Source: Warburgia ugandensis (lineage: Eukaryota > Streptophyta > Magnoliopsida > Canellales > Canellaceae). Taken from it: DNA of 64,000 bases. Made by a program: the position numbers and the translations under genes. Below, one piece after another: positions 11,985 through 23,413 of this stretch. The notes below the pieces were generated by a model. It searched no databases and was not told the origin of the DNA. It worked only from the letters and a program-made list of their open reading frames with translations. Position 1 is the stretch's first letter. Each line of letters opens with the position of its first letter. The stretch spans positions 49,913,880-49,977,879 of the forward strand of contig CP141132.1 of assembly GCA_035236585.1 (NCBI GenBank), read 5' to 3'.

Positions 11985-12172
11985 TTTCACAAAAGAAGAA
12001 AAAGCTTATTTCTATTCTCAATTCTTATTGATCTTGAAGCAATAATAGTTACACAGACTAATTGGCTGCTTGATTACCTGAACCACTGAGGAAATTGCAC
12101 TAGTTGGAATCAAACATATGAAAGAAAACTGCCTTTCTCTCACCTAACAACGACAACAACAACACAGAGTCT

Positions 12173-14373
12173 TCAAGCTTTACTTTCCCGAGATCTTTTA
12201 CGTAGACTGTCATCTTTGATATGCTTTGTTAGATCCACTTCTTCAGGTCCAATAGCCTTTGGCAAGGGTGTTTGGTTGCTATGACTGTCATTTGTTACTC
12301 CCTCAATTCTGGAAACAATTGCATCACCCTTATTCACCATCTCTACTGCTCCATAAGAAAGAAATGAACAAACACGAAAATGTAAAGGACAATTTGTAAT
12401 ATCCTAGCAAGAGCTATAGAGTGAACAAACATGAAAATGCAAATGATAAAATGTCATAGCCTAGCAAGAGTCAGAAACTGCATTACCAAAATAAGTTTTG
12501 CTATAGCCAGGATGGAAATGGAACGTAATTTTGGAATAAGTGGCATCATTGCTATCCTCAGTTTTGTGGCCAAATTTTAAATTGAAAAAATAGGAAAGAA
12601 AGTACAAAGCTTTCTTTTGTTCTTTGAACCAAAATACCTGAATCATTTGCAAAGTCTTGCTAGTTCACAGACATAAGCATAAGTAAAAGAAGAGAGACAG
12701 ATTCTGTAGACTAAACAGAAAATTGAAAATGAAAATCAGATAACAGAAACCTCAAAAGGGCAGCCCCGGTGCACGAAGTTCCCGTCTATGTGAGGTCCGG
12801 GGAAGGGGCGGACCACAATGGCCTAAAGTAGGCAGCCTTACCTTGCATTTTTGCAAGAGGCTGATTCCACGCCTCGTAACAGAAACCTCGATAACAATAT
12901 AATAAATTCTAGAAAATAGTTCACAGAAAAGTACGAAGTCACAGTTGGGCCTCGTATCTACTCATATGACCCATGTCTCGCGTGAAAAGTGTCAATGAAC
13001 TTGTTAGAACAAGAGAAAAGGGTGAAATCAATTTTCCCTCAAAAAAGCAGCAAGAACAAAGTCATATTCCATTGTTCATTTGGTTTTAGATACAGAACAG
13101 CATGAAACAAATAAAATCTACAAGAAGAAGAAAGAAAAGCAAAGAGCTAAGTAAATGTAACACAATATCCCCTACCCCTTTCTTAGACAGACTAAGACAA
13201 ATTATTTTCCCCTAAACTACCTGGAGGACGTAAAATAAAACTATCATCAAGAAAAAGGAAGAAACAAATATTTGTATAATTGGTCTCTCTTTTCCTCTCT
13301 ACCCAACTAGCAAAGTGGAAGAAGAAGATAAAATAAATAAATAAATAAATGAAAGAAAGAAAGAAAGAAAGAAAGGAGCAAGATGCTGTACTAGGCTTCT
13401 CTTTCTTTATTAAATAAAAACTAAGCTAAGTCATTTCCTTTTTAAATTTATTGGAAAATAAACACAGGCAAGTTTTACAGTAATACAAGCGCTTAATTAC
13501 AAAAGCCTCCCAACAAGAGGAGAGAAACACATAAGCATACCTCTGAATTTCTCGAGAAACAAATAAGTATACCCCTGAATTTCTCTCTCTCTCTCTCTCA
13601 TAATTGCCTACCCTATTAAAATGAAGAAAAAAAAGAGAAACAAATCAGCAGATAGCTTGACTAGTAGTAGATATTAACCTAGAGAAAGACCAAAAAGCTA
13701 ATCCTTTGTCCAATTTATTGAGAAAAAACAAGCCACCGCCTCCGAATAACCTGATTAATAAGGGAAAATCCCACTTTTGTCTTTATGGAACTGAAACATC
13801 CACTAAGACATCAAAGTAAAATAAACAGAAACCGAACCATATTTCCCTTCTAACAAATTGCCCAATGCAACAACGAATAGAAAGATCCGACAAGAGAAAA
13901 AACATAACACAGAGCTGCATAGGTGCAGAAACTAATTAAGAATAACTAATCTGTTGGACAAGAAAAGTGCCTATTCCTTATAAATAGAGAAAATCCAAGC
14001 GATTTTCTTTACACAACTGAAGAACCCAGCTAAGCAATCCAAGTAAAAACAGAAAAAGAAATATATATTTTTCTATCACTAAAATAAAAAGACAAAAAAG
14101 AAATGGGTAGTGATAAGATCTTGCTTCATTACTCGGATGAGAGAAGAACCAGAGGATGATGGCGCAGAGAATGAGAACTAGAGGTATGATGTGAACAGTG
14201 CGCTCGGAAGATTTGAGTCGCAAAGTTTCCTTCTTGGCAGCTTCTGATAAAGGATCGTCGGTTGGAAGCTGATCAATCTCTGCAGATTTCAGCCCAGGAG
14301 AGCTCTTTGCCTGTGGAGACATGTTCAAGAAAAATTCAACGGACGCGCGAGAAGTGCTCGCCGAACGATGCAT
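12173..14373 (-). CDS. small single-pass membrane protein, two exons
   Basis: Exon 1 spans 14373-14133 (ATG at 14373) and ends in a GT donor (GA|GTAATG). Exon 2 spans 12345-12173, after a CAG acceptor and ending TGA. The 241 + 173 nt give 137 residues. Residues 1-58 are polar (MHRSASTSRASVEFFLNMSP...). Residues about 60-77 form one strong membrane helix (VHIIPLVLILCAIILWFFSH). Residues 81-137 are hydrophilic, with SRIEG and a basic C-terminus (RKRSRESKA). I recognise this as an uncharacterised plant family of short membrane proteins whose N-terminus MHRSAST and segment HIIPLVLxLCAxILWFFS are conserved; the function is not known to me. The 1787-bp intron holds an Au SINE (12754-12876) and simple repeats. 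Frame and phase match across the junction, which supports an intact gene. Orientation of the ends in the membrane is unproven. Confidence 0.85.
12754..12876 (-). mobile_element. 5'-truncated Au SINE in the intron
   Basis: It contains the 3' two-thirds of the Au SINE on the minus strand (CAGCCTCTTGCAAAA, GGTAAGGCTGCC, GGTCCGCCCCTTCCCCGG, CACCGGGGCTGCCCTTTT). The Pol III boxes are absent. A 13-bp target duplication, TAACAGAAACCTC, flanks it (12741-12753 and 12877-12889), so it arrived already truncated, as happens with incomplete target-primed reverse transcription. It lies antisense-neutral within the intron, on the same strand as the host gene. Confidence 0.9.
13331..13375 (+). repeat. compound (AAAT)n(GAAA)n microsatellite
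   Basis: Five AAAT-type units are followed by about six GAAA units, inside the intron of the minus-strand gene. A further CT run lies at 13576-13599. Confidence 0.9.
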
Positions 14374-14600
14374 CTTTCAAGAGCAGAGGAAACAAATAAC
14401 AAGAACAGAGGAAGAAAATTCCCAATAAGAGAAGATGAAGAAAGAAAAGAGAATTTTTAGAATGTATGAAAGAATGGGGCCAATTGGAATGCTGAATCTT
14501 AGGAAGAGCGAGTTTGAAGTCAGAACCCCGAATCAGCAAAGAAATATCTCTCGCTTTCTGTCCCGCACCGTGCTAATCAGTCTCCCTCTTTGAAAACTAA
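14374..14600 (-). promoter_or_regulatory. 5' leader and likely proximal promoter of the membrane-protein gene
   Basis: Upstream of the ATG at 14373 the minus strand is CT-rich, as plant leaders often are. A CCAAT element (ATTCCAATTGGCC) sits at about 14478-14490, roughly 110 bases upstream of the ATG. No clear TATA box was seen. An open frame at 14336-14539 on the same strand overlaps the leader and looks accidental. The repeat that begins near 14600 probably limits the promoter. Confidence 0.45.
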
Positions 14601-14838
14601 ATGAACGGTTTTACAGAAAACCCCTCATCACTCCTCTATTTTGCCCTGCAACTCCTTTTACTACTTGAATTACACTGCACGTGTCTTTCTTTTGAGCTCC
14701 TTATTTTCTCAGTATACTCTTTTACATACCGACGCCCAATCTCTCTAACAGAAAAGATAATTCTATTTCTTGATTTTGATACCCACGTCTCTTTCATTTT
14801 CTTTTTAAATTATACTCATGGGCCCGAACCTTAGCCAC
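14600..14838. repeat. left part of a dispersed repeat also seen at 49770-50330
   Basis: CACTCCTCTATTTTGCCCTGCAACTCC and ACTTGAATTACACTGCACGTGTC-type pieces recur at 49790-49850 in the same order, and both copies then continue to TTTTGATAxxxACxxCTCT and a GGGCC-containing stretch. The repeat is interrupted here by the solo LTR at 14844 and appears to resume at 18363. Class unknown; a DNA transposon is likely. Confidence 0.45.
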
Positions 14839-14843
14839 CTAGG

Positions 14844-17800
14844 TGTAATAATCCTAAAATTTGTAATATAGTTGTGTGATTTGTATGTGAGATTTAATTG
14901 TGAAAAACGTGATTGGCATCCCATATTTTAAGAACTATAATTTTTTATAAAAATAGAATAAAAATATTTGAATTCTACTAAAAAAATAAGCACAAAAAAT
15001 AATAAAAACGAAATTCGTATGAGAAAATTATAATCTTTGAAGTATAGGAGTATTTTAGTATTTAAAAGTTGAAAAAGAAAAAGAAAATGACCTGAAATCA
15101 CAGGGGGTCGTGCTGCTAACGACACCCCTTGTCTTCTCCGTGGTCTAGGGCGGGGACTCGACGGTCAACCGTGTCCCTCTCCGGTCACCGTTTTCGGCGC
15201 CGGCAAAGTAGACCGCGGCGGCAACTGGCTCGTTCCACCACGATAAAACCCTCTTCCCCCAGACTTCTCTCCCTTCTATCTCTTCTCCGGTTTTTCCCTT
15301 CCCTCTCCGTTATTCCGGCAATCTAGGGTTCCGGCAAACCTCCCCAGAAAACCCTTTATTTTTCTCTTCTTCTACGGCACCTGCAAAGGCCCGATTTTCC
15401 CATCTTCTCCTCCACTATTTCCGGCTCTCTTTACCTGTGGTTCGTCCCTTCACAGAGCCGCTAACGTAGATTTCTCCGGCAGCACAGAACGATCTGCACC
15501 AACGGAGATCGGCGATCAGAAAACCTGAATCGGGTAAGAACTCTTTTCCATTTTTCTTCTTTTCCCTCCAGCCTCATCTCCGTTTTCTCTCTGTTCTCCG
15601 GCGTTAGGGTTCCAGCGGCACAGAACAGCCTGCACCACGAGAAAACCCAGATTCCTCCTCCTCCGGCTAACCCTAAGCACCCCCTCTCTCCTTTCCGTTT
15701 TTCCCCTTCAATTTCCGGCAGCTTTTAGGCTAGATCCGTTCCGGATCTGGTCTCACCGGCCGGACCATTGTCCGTGAAATCAGATCCGGAGGATCTTGCG
15801 GGGCTCACTGTCAGGGATGAGCCGTCCGATGAATTGGTGGGACTCGAAAACCCTAGGATAAAGTTGGACAGAAAATTTTCAATGTTCTCAATCCTTAGCT
15901 CCATGGAACGTCGCGCGTACGGTACACATGCACGAGTTTCGTTCCCACTGTGACGCTACTGCGTCATCGTGACGGTGATGCGTTACCATCGCTAGAACGC
16001 GTGCGTGCTCGAGACTGCGTGTCCTGCACTGTGCATCCCCGCGACATGTAATGTTTTGGGAAAAAAATTTTCAGGAAAAATCCTGAAACGTTAAATATGC
16101 ACAGAAATAGAAATTTTTAAATTTAAAGGGCTACAGGAACCCAATGACAATCCGAAAGAACCGTTAGACTCGTATCGATGCCATGAACATATATGTCTAA
16201 TAAAAATTCTGATCAGAAGGAAATTTTGGATTTATCTACCTTAGGACTTATAAAAATTGAACAGATGGGCCTCATCAGAACCAATCAAGACCTATAAAAG
16301 AACTAATTAAGGAATCTTATAGTAGCTTAAACAATTAGAACATTAGATTTTATTCTTAGAATGAAAATTATCACTTTGAAAACTTAGATTTAGTTTAGAA
16401 TCACAAAATCTAACGGATTAGAATTGGATCTAATAGCTAGATCTAGATCTACACTTTAGATAAGGAGTAAATAAACAAAAATGTTAGTGTTTAAAACAAT
16501 AAAAGTAGATTTAAAATATAGATTATGAAATTTGACCAATCAAAGCTAATCAAACAAACTTTAAGGAGATATTGGTCTAATCAGAAAAGATCAAATGCAA
16601 AATCATCTAGGTTATGATGTTTAATAATAAAAAGATAAGAAAATAATTACCTTTTTGAATATGTAATTTTATAGATACATGCTACCACACCAACGCAAAG
16701 GAATACGGTCCTGGAGTGATTGCTTACCCAATTCGAGGTAGGTGGAGTTTAAGAATGCATATTCTAAGTTGTAAATTGTACTTAATAATATGATTCTAAT
16801 AAATCTAAATTTTTTACTATGTAAAATAAATAGCAAATTATCATGTTTTACATGCCTAGTATATAACATGAGTTAAGTATAATGTTGTGTTAATTTCATG
16901 CTTCTAATTATGCGAATCTTATCTGAACATCATGATCTAGATTTATCTTAATGAAAGCATTTTTTGATACTTGGGTACAAATCTCATTACACGCTAATTG
17001 TGAAATCTGATTTACATATTTATATCCTTGGTGTATGAGCACCCAAAGAGAGATGATGTTTAAATTGTTATAAGATTTCTTATTTACTTAACCAAGAAAA
17101 TCGCCTATTATTATTATAATTTTACATCCGAGTATAGAGACCCAAGGATTTTTTTTTTTACAGGCATAAGCCTGGGGATCCTATGCTAGGAGGGGACAAG
17201 GATTGGCCATCCGCCCTCCAAAACTAATGATATATGTGTGATACCATGCCCATAGCAAGGCTAAAAGTCGGGTAAGAAAATTATAGGAAGGCCCTACTGT
17301 GAAAGTCCTGTCTCCCCATATGAACAGTGACATATGATATTTCTGTCGTGGTATCAGTGAATTGCCTATGAAGCCATCCATCCCATGTTATGGATTAAGG
17401 GCTATGATGTGACAGCATAGTAGTCCTTATATTTTGTGTACTATGGTGTTAATTTGATGGCAGGGTAAGATGCTTTATGTGATGTGACATAATGATATGT
17501 CTGGTGTGAGCTCATTACCACTATGTGTTATGATATTTTAATGTTTCTTGTTATGATTGAATAATCATACATGCAATATGGTAAGACGTATGGATAATAG
17601 ATATTATGATATTTATAATTTTGTATGTTCTTTAACAATTTTGTCATGTATAGTATGATTACATATTATATAAACTATTAGATGAGTATTTTTAGAAAAG
17701 CGTTCCCCTCATGTAGAATTGTGAAGTAGAAGTTAGAATACCATATATGATTCATAATGATTAACCTTATGATAGGAACCTTATGATAGGACAACTATGA

Positions 17801-18357
17801 ATAAGAATATGTGAGTTTATGATAAAATGTTGGATTATAAATTATACTTTAAGTTTCATATGCTTTCTTAAGATTTCCTACCACGCATAACTTGATGAGA
17901 TATTGTAAATGTTTGAATGTTTACAATATCTCAGATCTAGATGGATAGGAGTGGAGAAATACAATTCATGGGGATCAGCAATATTATAATTGAGTAAGGG
18001 TATATCTGTAGTTAAGTTTATTTGAAGGATGTAATAAAGATTTGTATTGTGTAGTTAGATGTTGGATTATACACTTTGGACATGTTATGTCATAATTACA
18101 GTGAGGCTAGGTAAGTGGACCATTGGATGGATCCTGTTTCTTTCTAAATTATTATATAATAAAAGTATCTATTTTCTACATTACATATGATTAGTGTGGA
18201 TAATTGCATTTGACATAGGGGATTTTTGCAAAGAAAAAAATGAATTTCAAAAAGAAAATATTTTTCTAATGTTAAAATATTTAGTTCTTTTAAAATATGG
18301 GCCCCATCTTTTCCAAAATAGATTCGAAAAAGTACTATAAAAACCCGAGTTATCACA
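14844..18357 (+). mobile_element. solo LTR of a chromovirus-type Gypsy element (3.5 kb)
   Basis: It starts TGTAATAATCC and ends CCCGAGTTATCACA, the same end types as the LTRs at 30282, 41806 and 57726. A perfect 5-bp target duplication, CTAGG, flanks it (14839-14843 and 18358-18362), with no internal region. A GC-rich block lies about 0.3-1.2 kb from its 5' end. A motif like the Tekay-type LTRs (CTATGCTAGGAGG, GGCCATCCGCCCTCC, 17180-17220) lies in the middle, and a perfect stem-loop at 17896. The GC-rich open frames at 15129-15326 and 15768-15953 are part of the LTR. Confidence 0.87.
17896..17933 (+). other. LTR stem-loop, solo LTR copy
   Basis: TGAGATATTGTAAA pairs perfectly with TTTACAATATCTCA across a 10-base loop. 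It sits about 430-460 bases before the LTR 3' end, after CGCATAACTTGA. Equivalent stems with different sequence occur in the four other chromovirus-type LTRs. Confidence 0.75.
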
Positions 18358-19199
18358 CTAGGTGACAGAATCCATGTTGTGCTACTGTGCCATAAGGCTT
18401 TGGTGCTACAACTCTCTTTACTCCAAAAGCTCTCTTCACCGTAGAATACTATGTGAGGTCACCTTTTAATCATTCAAACCATTCATCTTGTTTATATGCA
18501 TGACTAGCACTAGCAAGGCAGATAAGTGAATTGAATCCAATTAGATCTACGGGGATACAATTGGATATTGATTAGGGGCTTTGATCCATACAGTTGATAA
18601 AAAAAATCCCAATCTGTATCTCATCTAGGTGTGGATCACAGATTTGTAGATTTTCATCTATCTCGCATAAGCAAATAGATTTAATTTCATTTAAAGATCT
18701 AAACCATTAATATTATTTGAATTGCATTAGATAAGCTAAGTGTCAGATTTTGATAGAGTAGGTTCCTATAACTTAAGCTACTAAAGTTAAAAATTAGGAC
18801 CACTAATTTTTTTTCTTTTTCTTGGAGAAACAAAATAAGTGCTTAGGATCATCTAAATGCAATAATTTTTCATGGGTCATCTATTTGGGAGGTAACGAGC
18901 AAGATTAATGGTTTAGATCTTTCAAAAGAATTTAGTATTTAGTATATTATTTTCTAATTTAAATTCTCAAACTACCTTTTAAATATATATTCACTGATTT
19001 ATCCATTCAAATAGCATATTTAAAGGGTTGAATTAATTTAATCCACATTTTATAAGATCTAAACTATTCAAATGATAGGTCATGCCCACATTTTACAAAG
19101 TCTAAATCATTCAAATATAATATGTCATCTAGGATCTTGGGTTCACATTTAGAACATATAAACTATTCAAAAAATAGAGGCTCTAAGTATGACATGAGC
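18358..19199. repeat. resumption of the dispersed repeat, inverted-motif part
   Basis: No gene. The sequence holds several (A/G)ATCTAAACxATTxAAAT words in one orientation (about 18480-19110), the inverse of the words in the tandem array that follows, so the centre of a large foldback lies near 19130-19190. Confidence 0.45.
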
Positions 19200-19575
19200 T
19201 ATGATTTGGATAATTTAGATATTTTAATTTGTGGGCCCAAGTTTTGCCTGCTTTGTTATTTGCATGGTTTAGACATTTTCAAATATGGGTATAAGTCTTA
19301 CATGATATATTATTTGAATGGTTTATATATTTTAAAATGCTAGTACAACTCACATGTGAATGGTTTAGATCATCTAAATGTAGGGCCAACTCTCAAATGG
19401 CCTATGATGCTTGAATGGTTTAACCTTTTAAAATGTAGGCCCAACTCTTACATATCCTATGATTTGAATTATTTAGATATTCTAAAATGCAAATCTAAGT
19501 CTCACATGTCTTATGATGTCAACAATTTAGATCTTCTAAAATGGGGGCCCATTATATCCTATGGTTTAAATGAAG
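19200..19575 (+). repeat. about 54-bp tandem array, seven units
   Basis: Units start near 19200, 19256, 19311, 19357, 19411, 19464 and 19518. Each reads roughly ATTTGAATGGTTTAGAT, TTCTAAAATG, GGGCCCAA, then CTCACATG. Because 54 is a multiple of three, two open frames (19122-19343 and 19356-19592) run through it and spell an 18-residue repeat (YDLNxLDILKCGPKSHM-like). Some units are shorter by several bases, and I see no start context, splice pattern or homologous family, so I read it as DNA repeat and not protein. Confidence 0.7.
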
Positions 19576-20658
19576 ATGTATGCTTAACTTGAGTTATAGG
19601 CAGAACAGAACAATGGATGAAATCTGATTCAATTTGCCTAGATCTAGGTCAAAACAAATTGAGACATTAAATTTTCATGTATAACGGATCCAAAAATACA
19701 AATCAATATTCAATTCAATAAGGATAATAGTTTCACGGATAATAATGAATGATTGGTAACCTTTAAAAAAAAGTTCCAAGTAACATTAGACACTCATTCA
19801 AGTATGATAGCGTAAATTCTTGCTCTTGGAGTCTAGGTTTGAAAGATCTAAGTAGTTCATCATGTTCAACATACAAAAACTAGGCAAGCCCATGAGAAAT
19901 GGATGCATTTGGATAATTTAAACTATTTGTTTTGGGTCTCTAAAAAATCAATGGTTCTAATTTTGAACCCAAAAGGCATACACTAATATCATCCAAAAGG
20001 ATGGAATTTCATATGTAACCTACTTAAATCATTCTAAAAATGGTGAATGGTTTAGATACTTCAAAATCAAACTAATTTTATCTTTTTTTATTCTTAAAAT
20101 GTGCTTTTATACAAATATCTATGGATAAATCCGTGCATGATCATGATTTCAAAAGATCAAATTGGTTCAATCCGTTTTATAAATAGATATCTACAAACTT
20201 TTATCTATTTTGCGGCCCTTGTATTTAGTTTAAATCTACAAAAACGTGGACCTAATTTGAGTCATACTTACAAAGAAGATGAATAGGTTAAATAATTAAA
20301 AGGTGTTCCCACATAACCTTTTTATAGTATAAGATTAAATAAATATTAAAATAAAGCATAAATTTGTGTTTTTATGTGAGAGAAATAGGTGTCAATATTA
20401 AAAGCATAGCTTGTGTGGTCTTCGACATCCTCTCACTCAAAAAATATATTTAAAAAATAAGAAAGGGTTGACTTATTAAAAATTAGGTTGTGGGGGCGGT
20501 GTTTAAGATGGGTTTGTTTGAAATGATTAAGTTTGGTTTGTGAAAGTACGAGTTGCTTTGCATCGTTATCTTTTCGAGAGTTTTGTTCTTTGACTCTCTC
20601 GCTCTAGCTAGCACGATTTCTTGATCGCCTCAACAAGGTACACTTTGACTGTGCATAG
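19576..20658. other. unassigned AT-rich stretch to the LTR element
   Basis: Bases 20230-20330 resemble 50180-50290 (AAAACGTGG, CTAATTTGAGTCATA, TAATTAAAAGGT), so the dispersed repeat continues to about there. No coding region was seen. GAGAGTTTTGTTCTTTGACTCTC at about 20576-20599 could form a small hairpin. Confidence 0.4.
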
Positions 20659-21260
20659 TGTCATAGGCTGAGATTTTCAGACTCCCGTGCGGCACTTAGA
20701 TTGGCTTTTCACCCCGAACTAACTAAGTAAGCCTGACTTAAGCTCAAAGGAGAAGAACAACTGAAAGAGTACTTTGAAGGAACTTGTAGCTTTATTTCTT
20801 GAAGATGCTTACAACTCTCTTGGATCACTCCTTGATCACACTCTTGGATGGATCACTGGATGTCTTACAAGTGAGGAAGCTCCCCTATTTATAGGTGCTT
20901 ACCTCCTTCCACCTCCTTAATGGACGGTGGGGATCTTTACAAATGTTGACTATCCGACAATTGGAGACTATTCTAGAGTTCTCTCTAGAAGTCTCTGCAC
21001 AAGTCCATGGTTCCACCATATTCAAGATGGTCCTAGATAATTCTAGAGTATAGATATTTACATGAAGTATTGGGGGCTTCTAGATTATGGATCCTTTAGA
21101 TGGATCTAAGTCCTTCAAACTAAACCCGTGAGCTAAGCAGGCCTTCAATGGATTCCTCAACAGCAAACCTAAGTCCTTCAGGCCAGGTCCACGTCCTAAG
21201 TGAGCCCTCCTTAGAGGCTATAGGCCTTGGTCACGGGCTTTGCAATGTAAGTCTGTGACA
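20659..21260 (-). repeat. 3' LTR of the gag-only element
   Basis: The plus strand reads TGTCATAGGCTGAG to GTCTGTGACA. The minus strand carries a TATA-like CACCTATAAATAGGGGAGCT near the middle, followed by CTTGTAAGACATCC, and AATAAAG downstream, consistent with a promoter and poly(A) region. Confidence 0.92.
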
Positions 21261-21270
21261 TCCTCCCCCA
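21261..21270 (-). other. polypurine tract
   Basis: The minus strand reads TGGGGGAGGA directly before the 3' LTR, in the place used to prime plus-strand synthesis in LTR elements. Confidence 0.85.
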
Positions 21271-21697
21271 CCTAATAGCGTTGATGCCCTCGTCGACACA
21301 TCTTCACTGGTGTCGCATTCTTTGAATTTGGGCATATCTCATGTGGCCTTGTCCTCTTCATGAGGTGCCTAGCAGTGTCCCTCCCTTTGGACCTTGCTAG
21401 CCAACTACTCTTGTGCACTTATGGGACTTTCTTTGGTTCCTTTATGTTGGGTGTGTGCTTGCACACTTTTGCACTTTTGCATAGTTGCAAGTAGTCACCC
21501 CTCTGGCACTCCTCTTTTGCTATTCTCCATTGTTGTGCCTCTTGTACATTGGTGTAGTAGTTACCAACTCCTATGGTCCTTGCACATCTTAGCTTGGTCT
21601 TGTCCCTCTTGGAGTTTCCTTATTGTGACACACCCTTGTCATCAACTAGTCTCCCCTTGAACCCTTCAGACCTTAGCACCTTAATGGCTCCTAGATG

Positions 21698-23412
21698 TCA
21701 TAAGTCTAGTTGTGTCGATTCCACACTCTTTGTGGTTCCTTCTGTCAATTGCAAGGCAGATAGCATCTTCCCTTGCTCTTTTCCATTCTTCAACACTAGG
21801 ACTGCACAATGGGTCTTCTCATCAAAGAAGCTCGGCATTCCTAGGTGTGGCATAGGGACTGCTCTAGCCTTGGAGAGGAAATCCATTCCTAGAATAACCT
21901 CATAATCGTTCAAAGGTACTATAGTCAAAGTGATGTTGCCTTGCCACTTCCCCACCTTGACAGGTACGTCTCTAACAACTCCTAGTACGGACTTCGCTTT
22001 GGAGTTGACTGTCTTGATCAAGCTCTCATCCTTCTTCATCTTGAGGCCTAATCTCTTAGCCTTCCCTTCAAAGATGAAGTTGTGAGTAGCTCCCGTATCC
22101 ACTATAGCTCGTGTGCCTTTGCCTTTGAGACACACGTCCACATACATCAACCTTTTCCCAGTAGAGGGTTTAGGAACCTCCGACTTAACAGTGTTGAGAT
22201 ATTGTAAGGAAGATAGTCTATAATCTTCCCCGCTCCTTCCTTCTTCCCGATGTGCGATCATTGAGTTTAAAGCGTTCTTCTTTGGATAGTCCCGCATGAA
22301 GTGCGGTCCATCATAGAAGTAGCAAGCTCTCGACAGAGAAGCTTGTTCCTTACTCTTTCCCCTCCAGCTTGGTTTGGATGACTCAAGCTCGGTCCCATGA
22401 ACGCCTTTGTCTCTCCCACCATTGTCATGGCTACTCTTTTGGCCATTTGATTTCCCTTCATCTCTCCTTATTTTGACTAAGGATTCAGTTGCAGTAATGG
22501 CGGCGGACAAAGTAGAGACGTTATGGTGACGTAACTCCTGCTCTGCCCAATCCTTCAACCCACTGAAGAAGTACACAAATTTGTCTTCTTCAAACATATT
22601 GGAGATCTCAAATAATAGGTTAGAATACTCTGAAATATAATCCCAAATAGTCCCTGTATGCCTCAGCCATCGTAGCTTCTCCTTAGCCTCTATGCGTGCA
22701 TTCTTAGGATAGAAATGCACCTTAAGGTCATTCTTAAACTCATTCCAGGTGTTGATGGTGAACGTACCTCTTTCAATTTCCATGCTTCTCCTATGCCACC
22801 ATAATAGAGCATTGTCTGTGAGGTAGAGTGAGGCAGTAGCTATCTTCTGCTCATCTTCCTACATTTGTAAGTGCCAGAAGTACCTCTCAACATTCCAAAG
22901 GAATGTGTCAATCTCCTTTGCATCCCTTTTCCCTCCATAGCTCTTTGCTTAGGGACGTCAATCTTAGGGGTCTCACGAATTGCGTGAGTCCTATTTGCCA
23001 TAGCTTCTTTGCACAAGGATACATCCTCGCGCATTACCCTCATCTCATCACAGAGTGTAGCTAACTCTGCGAATAGCTTGTCAAGTTGGGTTTGGAACTC
23101 GACATGACTTGCACTCCTCATGGAGTTTAGACCGCTCTCCCACTCTCCCTTAAGCTCTTCCCCCATAGCTTCAAGGGACCCAAACGTTGAGTGCTCTACA
23201 TCTAGCTGATTGGAGATATCTGCAACGGCTGACTCCATCTTCACAAGTCTGGATTCCAAGGAAGAGACTAAGTCCTTGGACTTACCTCTTTTGTTATTCC
23301 TCCGAGCATCTTCACCAACAAGCTCCACATGAGAACCGTTTGCCATCTTTCTTCTCCTTGCTAGGATACGAACCTTCGCTCCTAACTTGCCGAACCTTTG
23401 CTCTAATACCAA
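21698..23412 (-). pseudogene. gag-protease coding region of the gag-only element, fossil
   Basis: In order on the minus strand: an N-terminal coiled-coil-like part (residues such as LVSSLESRLVKMESAVADI), a retrotransposon gag domain (NTWNEFKNDLKVHFYP, LRHTGTIWDYISEYSNLLFE), a zinc-knuckle-like region near CYFYDGPHFMRDYPKK, and a pepsin-type protease with the active-site motif VDTGATHNFI followed by VILGMDFL. The order is that of Gypsy-type gag-PR. It is nearly whole, with about one or two breaks. Nothing after the protease resembles polymerase. Confidence 0.85.
23395..23411 (-). other. primer-binding site, initiator-Met type
   Basis: The minus strand reads TGGTATTAGAGCAAAGG two bases inside the 5' LTR, close to the TGGTATCAGAGC consensus complementary to the 3' end of initiator methionine tRNA. 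Confidence 0.88.
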
Positions 23413-23413
23413 C

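Noticed and set aside
15129-15326. GC-rich open frame that looks like a gene start with a leader
   Set aside because: Lies wholly within the solo LTR defined by TGTAAT...TATCACA and the CTAGG duplication.
21394-21905. Plus-strand frames overlapping the gag-only element
   Set aside because: Antisense shadows of the protease region. The gag-protease reading on the minus strand has recognisable domains.
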